From JBIICI01 sp044238935 (GTDB lineage Bacteria > Pseudomonadota > Alphaproteobacteria > Micavibrionales > Micavibrionaceae): a stretch of DNA of 64,000 nt. The notes beneath the pieces were generated by a model. That model was given only the letters and a program-made list of their open reading frames with translations. It was not told where the DNA came from and did no database searches. The translations under genes and the position numbers were made by a program. The stretch is taken from positions 52,684 through 116,683 of the forward strand of contig JBIICI010000003.1 in assembly GCA_044238935.1 (NCBI GenBank), read 5' to 3'. Position 1 is the first letter of the stretch. Each line of letters opens with the position of its first letter. Of the stretch, positions 60,201-64,000 are shown in pieces.

Positions 60201-62614
60201 ACATTGTTTAATTCGTTTCTGATGACTTGTAAGTCTTCAGAAAGACTCTGCCAGCTTTCCTTAGTTTTTTGACCAGAGTTTTCCCAAGCAATTTTTAATT
60301 GATTCAGTACATCTGTCTTACTGGCTTTATTTGAATGAAGTTGTAAACAAAATTGACCAATACCTACCTGACTCAACCGTCTGTGAACCACTTCTAGAGC
60401 CGCCATTTTCTCAGAGACAAAAAGAACGCGCTTTCCTTTGGCCATTAAATGCGTAATGAGGTTGGCAATGGTTTGGCTTTTGCCTGTTCCAGGCGGTCCA
60501 ACAATTACAAAGTCTTTCCCTTTTTCGGCAGCAGCCAAAACGGCCATCTGAGACGAATCGGTCGGTAAAGGTGCATAAAAATCACTCGGTTTGTAATGCG
60601 TATCAAGCTGTTCAGGCTCCACAAAAGCAACATTACTACAATACTGTTCACGTGGCGTATCAATAAGATGGGCGACGATCGGACTCTCTTTTAATTTTTC
60701 GTTCCGATCAATTAGATCTTTCCACATCAGGTATTTAACAAAGGAAAAATGACCCAGAACCACGTCTTCGGTCACTTCAAATCCAGGAACTTCTTTCACG
60801 GCTTGGCGTACCTTGTTCCAGATAGCGGGTACGTCAATGCCACTATCATCTTGAGGTAAGTCTTCGCTTAATCCCGATAAATGAATATCGAAATCTTGCT
60901 TTAAGAGCTCTATCAATGTCGTGTTGAAACGTGGCTCATCTTCATGGGCAACAAGCTTAACGCCACTGCGAACCGACGCTCTTTCAAGGGAAATCGGAAG
61001 CAATATCAATGGTGCACGGTTGACTTTTTCATCTTTGCTCTCTTTGCTACGCCATAACAAAAAACCAACCGCAAGATAGAGAGTATTAGCACCACCCTCT
61101 TCAAGTGCTGATTTTGTTTTTCGGTAAATATCGATCATCCGTTTCTCTAAATCATCTTCCGTTGCATCAACCAGTAGCTGATTGTTAGAAAGTGCTTCTT
61201 TGGCTAGTTCTACTGTAAGCGAATCCCCAGTACGAATTTGATAAATATCTCCATCCGCTCTCGTTTTTAACAGTTTTTGAGCGGACACTAAAGACAGCTT
61301 CTTGTTAGCCGCTAGCATATCTTCCATTCTAGCGGGATCAGGGCATAAGATTTTAAGGCTGCTTTTGCTAATTTTATGGTTCAACAAGGGATTTGTCAGC
61401 GATAGGTTTAGTAAACGAAGTTGCCACTGATGTAGACGTCCTTGCGGTGTTAGTGACTCATCATTGATAACATCCGTGGAGAACTCAGGTAGTTCGGGAG
61501 CTTCTTCTAACGTCTGAATCACTTGACACGATAAATCTTCTTCAGTGTTTGAGTGATTTGAGGTCTGATCAAACCCAAGTGGTCTTATTTGATGGGCTCT
61601 AGCTCGTTTGATATCAACGACTACTTCAAATTCCGAATCAAACTCAACTGCTAGAGATGCTGCGGCTTTTTCTACTGCCTTTGAAAAGGGTGGGGCAGGT
61701 GCATGCGTTATGTAGGTTGTTTCAAAAACAAGGAGTTCCTGAAGCTGGATACGTTTTCTTACAGATTCAGCAGTATCAGTTAAAACCGTTGCGAATTTTT
61801 CAGGCTTAAGCCAAACCCCGACAAACGCATGACCTTTTTGCAATACAATGATAGGATTTAATCCAGCTTGTTCTAAAACAGAGGCAAATAAAAGCGAGGT
61901 GTCCAGACAAGTGGCAATTTTGTTTTGCAAGATTTGTGAAGGTGTACGGATTTTTTGACCATCTATCTCAAAACTTGTCGGGGGTATGGAATAAGCGATT
62001 TGGGCGTTTGCAACAGCACTATAAATCGCTGAAGTAATTTCCCAGACTCGTGTACTGCTATTGGAATTGTAACCATCTAGCTCCGAAGATTTATTGGCAC
62101 TTCTTAAAATTTGACTACTCTGCCCCAAAAGCTGATCGATACCCGAGGCGTTAGGCATCACAAATGATGCTAAAAGTTCAGGCATATAACCCGCTCCGCC
62201 CCACTCATTATGAGCCAGAAGTTCTATCTCAAAGGTATCGGTTGCAAGCTGTATACCCTCACATTCTATTGAAAACTCAATACGACCTTTTACAGCTTCT
62301 TTTACATTGAGCAAAAATTCACCATTAAGGTGAATATCTCGATCTTTTATGGGGAGGGTTGTGCCTGAAGCAAGTCGTTCAATCTTCCAAACTTTAGGTT
62401 TAAAAAACTCAGGCTGAGACTTGAGAGTCAGGGTGGCAGCCTCTAAAGAGAATTCGTTGATATTGGTAACGCTCAAGCTTTTGAGCATAGGTATGTTATT
62501 TTGATGACAGGCAAAGTTTATTTTTGGGCAGAACTCATAGGTTGCCGACTGGAGAAGAGGTTTTTCTTCACTCACAGAAAATAATGCATCAGACATCTTG
62601 TATTTATCTTTCAA
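57296..62614 (-). CDS. DUF4011-helicase-Vsr-type giant protein (Hhe-like defence protein)
   Basis: 1772 residues. N-terminal region with a transglutaminase-like segment (CLDTSLLFASVLEQAGLNPI and GHAFVGVWL, about 230-265), then a DUF4011-like region (about 385-450, LRLLNLSLTNPLLNHK). The SF1 helicase follows, with Walker A IVGPPGTGKSQT (about 700) and Walker B VIFDEASQITVWDAI (about 1346) with GDPKQMPPS. The C-terminal Vsr/MTES-type nuclease has YRIDLGI and GIECDGATYH (about 1676-1702). This order matches the DUF4011-helicase-Vsr proteins (Hhe) reported as antiphage. A single-gene defence system is likely; activity is not shown here. Confidence 0.86.
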   Translation of the reverse strand: MKDKYKMSDALFSVSEEKPLLQSATYEFCPKINFACHQNNIPMLKSLSVTNINEFSLEAATLTLKSQPEFFKPKVWKIERLASGTTLPIKDRDIHLNGEFLLNVKEAVKGRIEFSIECEGIQLATDTFEIELLAHNEWGGAGYMPELLASFVMPNASGIDQLLGQSSQILRSANKSSELDGYNSNSSTRVWEITSAIYSAVANAQIAYSIPPTSFEIDGQKIRTPSQILQNKIATCLDTSLLFASVLEQAGLNPIIVLQKGHAFVGVWLKPEKFATVLTDTAESVRKRIQLQELLVFETTYITHAPAPPFSKAVEKAAASLAVEFDSEFEVVVDIKRARAHQIRPLGFDQTSNHSNTEEDLSCQVIQTLEEAPELPEFSTDVINDESLTPQGRLHQWQLRLLNLSLTNPLLNHKISKSSLKILCPDPARMEDMLAANKKLSLVSAQKLLKTRADGDIYQIRTGDSLTVELAKEALSNNQLLVDATEDDLEKRMIDIYRKTKSALEEGGANTLYLAVGFLLWRSKESKDEKVNRAPLILLPISLERASVRSGVKLVAHEDEPRFNTTLIELLKQDFDIHLSGLSEDLPQDDSGIDVPAIWNKVRQAVKEVPGFEVTEDVVLGHFSFVKYLMWKDLIDRNEKLKESPIVAHLIDTPREQYCSNVAFVEPEQLDTHYKPSDFYAPLPTDSSQMAVLAAAEKGKDFVIVGPPGTGKSQTIANLITHLMAKGKRVLFVSEKMAALEVVHRRLSQVGIGQFCLQLHSNKASKTDVLNQLKIAWENSGQKTKESWQSLSEDLQVIRNELNNVVKALHKKAPNGLTPYDAMGIKIRDEAIASEVELQWPDSNYHSETELKALKEIVSALQVQAKACETYIKDGCFKSITNVDWSPVWQKKMVSEAEQFIKALTSYSSCEKQLLEALGMELSIQSFAQLEALVDLATVLKEARTYQADYAFSPTGLEQINALEEAVQHLRAYIRVRENLSCEYEPDAWRKLNGSDLAKQWDEILNQPLLTWPPKFWRRHQLLEQMKKHGAKGNPTMPKDAFLLQDLRECGTALDALDPLLSSLRIWKKEQTQVIDAEGLQKIGQNLRKITATLAPSLDDLSRIRNKVQFILKEGRELLAVDGTIGLQIDSFIQASQQLKTSWIAFETSCRSLAENPSETSTDSQESLDVCREKACKIIERKDELKAWCDWQRLTQQAIEKNLKSLVDAIENELIDVRDIERAFWAAYCHWWSEMIISEDETLKRFSSIQHSAKIEKFRQLDSEFQKLTAAYVNAKLSSAIPDPQNQERGSEWSTLQREIQKQRRHKAVRQLIQEIPDVINRLAPCLMMSPLSIAQYLPVSQDLFDVVIFDEASQITVWDAIGALSRGKQVIVAGDPKQMPPSNFFNRSVGSNADELDMDTEEDLESILDELIGASIPTLRLNWHYRSRCESLIAFSNMRYYDQNLVTFPAPKTAQKAVHLYKINGQYARGTTRTNEVEAKAIVAECVRRLTHSDPIVRNKSIGIVTFNAEQQRLIEDLLDKERANDSLVEAGFSQDKEEPVFVKNLETVQGDERDVILFSITYGPDLSGKIMMNFGPLNKTGGERRLNVAMTRARQEMVVFSSLSPEQIDLTRTNARAVEDLKDFLQYAERGKTVLGNFVSGSQGDFDSPFEQEVARALRDKGWQVHPQIGVSAYRIDLGIVHPSYPGAYLAGIECDGATYHRSATARDRDRIRQAVLEGLGWKILRIWSTDWWTNKAGSISSLDAALRQLLEQDKNPLPKEESLKLVASS

Positions 62615-62913
62615 ATTTTAGTGTAGTCTTGTGTTATTTCGAAATTGTAAGATATTCTTGTAATCTTAGCATATCAGTTTAATCGATAGAACAATAAAAT
62701 TACCGATTGTATCTAAAAAAATAGCATACATATATAAAATATAAAACATTATCTAGTTGCTTTTCATTGTTACACCTAATTAAAGTTAAGGCTACAATGC
62801 CTTCTTAACTTCACCATTCTTGCCCCCAGTCCTTCATAGTCGTGTATTGCCCATTATTTGCATCTAAGGAGGGCTTTAAGTTGGTACGTCCAAACGTCCC
62901 ATTCCAGCATCTA
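62615..62913. other. Leader of the helicase gene and IS left flank
   Basis: About 300 bases without a supported gene. The first 150 are very AT-rich and should hold the promoter of the helicase gene on the minus strand. The last 100 contain the 3' part of an open frame on the minus strand that is interrupted by the insertion sequence. Confidence 0.4.
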
Positions 62914-63755
62914 GGCTCAGAACCTATTGAATATGTATTTACAAGGTGATTGATATGTGATTCACTTAAGTTGAGGAGGACTTCATCATGAGTGAATTAT
63001 TTTTATTATCAGAAGAGCAGCTAAACCGGATAAAGCCATATTTTCCATACCCACATGGGAAACCACGGGTGGATGATTTGCGGGTGATCAGTGGGATTAT
63101 TCATGTCTTAAAGCGGGGACTTCAATGGCGTGATGCGCCGAAAGAGTATGGTCCACACAAGACATTATACAATCGTTTTGTGCGCTGGAGTCGGATGGGC
63201 GTATTTGATAAGATTTTTGCTGCCTTGGTCGAAGAAAGGGGATCGCCTGATCGTTTAATGATTGACGCCACCCATCTGAAAGCCCACAGAACAGCAGCAA
63301 GCCTGCTAAAAAAGGGGATGTTCCCCGTGCTATTGGCCGCACAAAAGGCGGCCTAAACTCAAAGCTGCATACTGTCACTGATGGGGATGGACGCCCCATA
63401 TTGCTGGAACTTACTGAGGGGCAAGCCAGTGACTACAAGGGCGCACACGCCTTGGTTGATAAATTACCACAAGCTACAGAATTGCTGGCTGATCGTGGCT
63501 ATGATGCCGACTGGTTCCGTGAAGCTTTGCAAGAAAAAGGCATTGAACCCTGCATCCCACCAAAGAAAAATCGTAAAACCCAACATCATTACAACAAAGA
63601 GCTTTATAAAAAACGACACATCATCGAAAACAGCTTCTCTAAACTCAAAGACTGGCGCCGCATCGCAACACGTTATGACCGATGTGCCCATACATTCCGT
63701 GCCGCAATCATTGTAGCCGTCATCGTTATATGGTGGATTTAATGAGTCCTGAGCC
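62914..63755 (+). mobile_element. IS5-family (IS427-group) insertion sequence
   Basis: 842 bases. Imperfect terminal repeats GGCTCAGAACCTATTGA and, read from the other end, GGCTCAGGACTCATTAA. TA flanks both sides (62912-62913 and 63756-63757), fitting a two-base target duplication; CTAG is also shared. The transposase is encoded in two frames joined by a slippery site. It appears intact. Confidence 0.88.
62988..63742 (+). CDS. IS427-type transposase made by -1 frameshifting
   Basis: The first frame (62988-63356) begins MSELFLLSEEQLNRIKPYFP and has RGLQWRDAPKEYGPHKTLYN and the first catalytic Asp in LMIDATHLKAHR. The second frame continues with GRTKGGLNSKLH and carries DRGYDADWFR and the final Glu in KKRHIIENSFSKLKDWRR (DDE triad). 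The frames meet at A-AAA-AAG (63308-63314), followed directly by the hairpin GGGGA-TGT-TCCCC. A -1 slip there yields one continuous transposase of about 251 residues, as normal for this IS group, so this is programmed frameshifting and not a mutation. Confidence 0.88.
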
Positions 63756-64000
63756 TAGCGGTCGGGTAGTCATCCACTGAATAAAAAGAAAGCCGTTTTG
63801 AAAAGGCGTGTTCAGCACGTCTTTGATAGGGATGGTCAAGTGGTTTTGTCTCTTGCGTGTGGTGTGGGTTGAATCGGCTTTGTTAGCAGAAGTCGGTCAG
63901 CTCGCAAGAAAATTCCCGGCTCCTCCTAAAGGCACCCCCCAAATTTTTCTTGCCATCTGCCCTTTGCCCTTCTGCTGGTCACGTCTCCGTCAACCACCCC
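63756..64000. other. IS right flank, no supported gene
   Basis: 245 bases to the window edge. The minus strand holds an open frame that would continue across the IS if the IS were removed, to a stop at 62811. No product recognised. Confidence 0.35.

Larger units (their letters stand above)
43997..64000. mobile_element. Integrated element (genomic island) at tRNA-Ile; right end not in window
   Basis: Left boundary at the tRNA/recombinase junction. Contents differ from the core: recombinase, unknown membrane operon, AT-rich importer operon, coupling ATPase, Fic protein, Hhe-like helicase, MITE-like repeat and an insertion sequence. I do not see a second copy of the tRNA 3' end before base 64000, so the element continues. 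No relaxase or type IV channel genes are visible in this part. Confidence 0.75.

Noticed and set aside
63308..63317. Transposase broken by a frameshift mutation
   Set aside because: The join falls exactly on A-AAA-AAG and a -1 slip gives the standard IS427-group transposase, so it is programmed.
1..64000. CRISPR array
   Set aside because: No regularly spaced direct repeats of 20-40 bases were seen; the repeats found are palindromic and dispersed.

Overview
The window comes from an AT-rich alphaproteobacterial chromosome. The support is a DivL-type kinase with Tyr in place of the phosphoacceptor His, an NDUFAF6-like member of the squalene/phytoene synthase superfamily, a 41-residue L36, a GTTC-N7-GTTC LexA-type box, and the types of FtsH, TilS, RpoZ and HemW seen. 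I cannot fix the order or genus from sequence alone.

Layout. 1-13.6 kb is housekeeping: lysA (cut by the window edge) with an LptM-like lipoprotein, a pentapeptide protein, a cNMP-EAL phosphodiesterase, a GT9 glycosyltransferase, ygfZ, a deaminase, an NDUFAF6-like protein, sodB, ftsH-tilS, greA-xthA and a GGDEF cyclase. 14.5-18.5 kb is a truncated T7-like (podoviral) structural cassette: three small genes, portal and scaffold. It has an SOS-type promoter, and divergent from it is a HTH protein that looks like an S24/CI-type regulator without its peptidase half. 18.6-43.7 kb is core again: rpoZ, hemW, a second GGDEF, DUF971/Trm112-like genes, tRNA-Met, divL, gyrA, a KAP NTPase, obgE, yceI, hemJ, ftsW-murG, rpmJ, mreBC, a methyltransferase-SPFH-methyltransferase operon and cysQ. 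Two-hairpin REP elements punctuate three intergenic regions.

43.9 kb to the end is an integrated element, whose right end lies outside the window. It starts at a tRNA-Ile(CAT) gene. A large serine recombinase reads into that tRNA, so its last residues are encoded by the host tRNA. The element then carries an unrecognised four-gene membrane operon; a five-gene overlapping operon (HTH regulator, ABC ATPase, binding protein, permease, unknown protein); a coupling-protein ATPase (TraG/VirD4 type) without membrane helices; a hairpin-dense non-coding stretch; a wHTH-Fic protein with Gln in place of the catalytic His and a clear dyad operator; a MITE-like repeat; a 1772-residue DUF4011-helicase-Vsr-type protein resembling the Hhe antiphage family; and an IS5-family (IS427-group) insertion sequence.

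How the genes work together. Envelope growth and division are covered by mreBC, ftsW, murG and ftsH. c-di-GMP turnover is covered by two GGDEF proteins and one EAL protein. TilS and its expected substrate tRNA-Ile(CAT) are both present. The island combines mobility, import, DNA-transfer and probable defence functions. The best candidates for undescribed biology are the four-gene membrane operon, the importer operon with its regulator and fifth gene, the Fic/operator unit, and the methyltransferase-SPFH operon.
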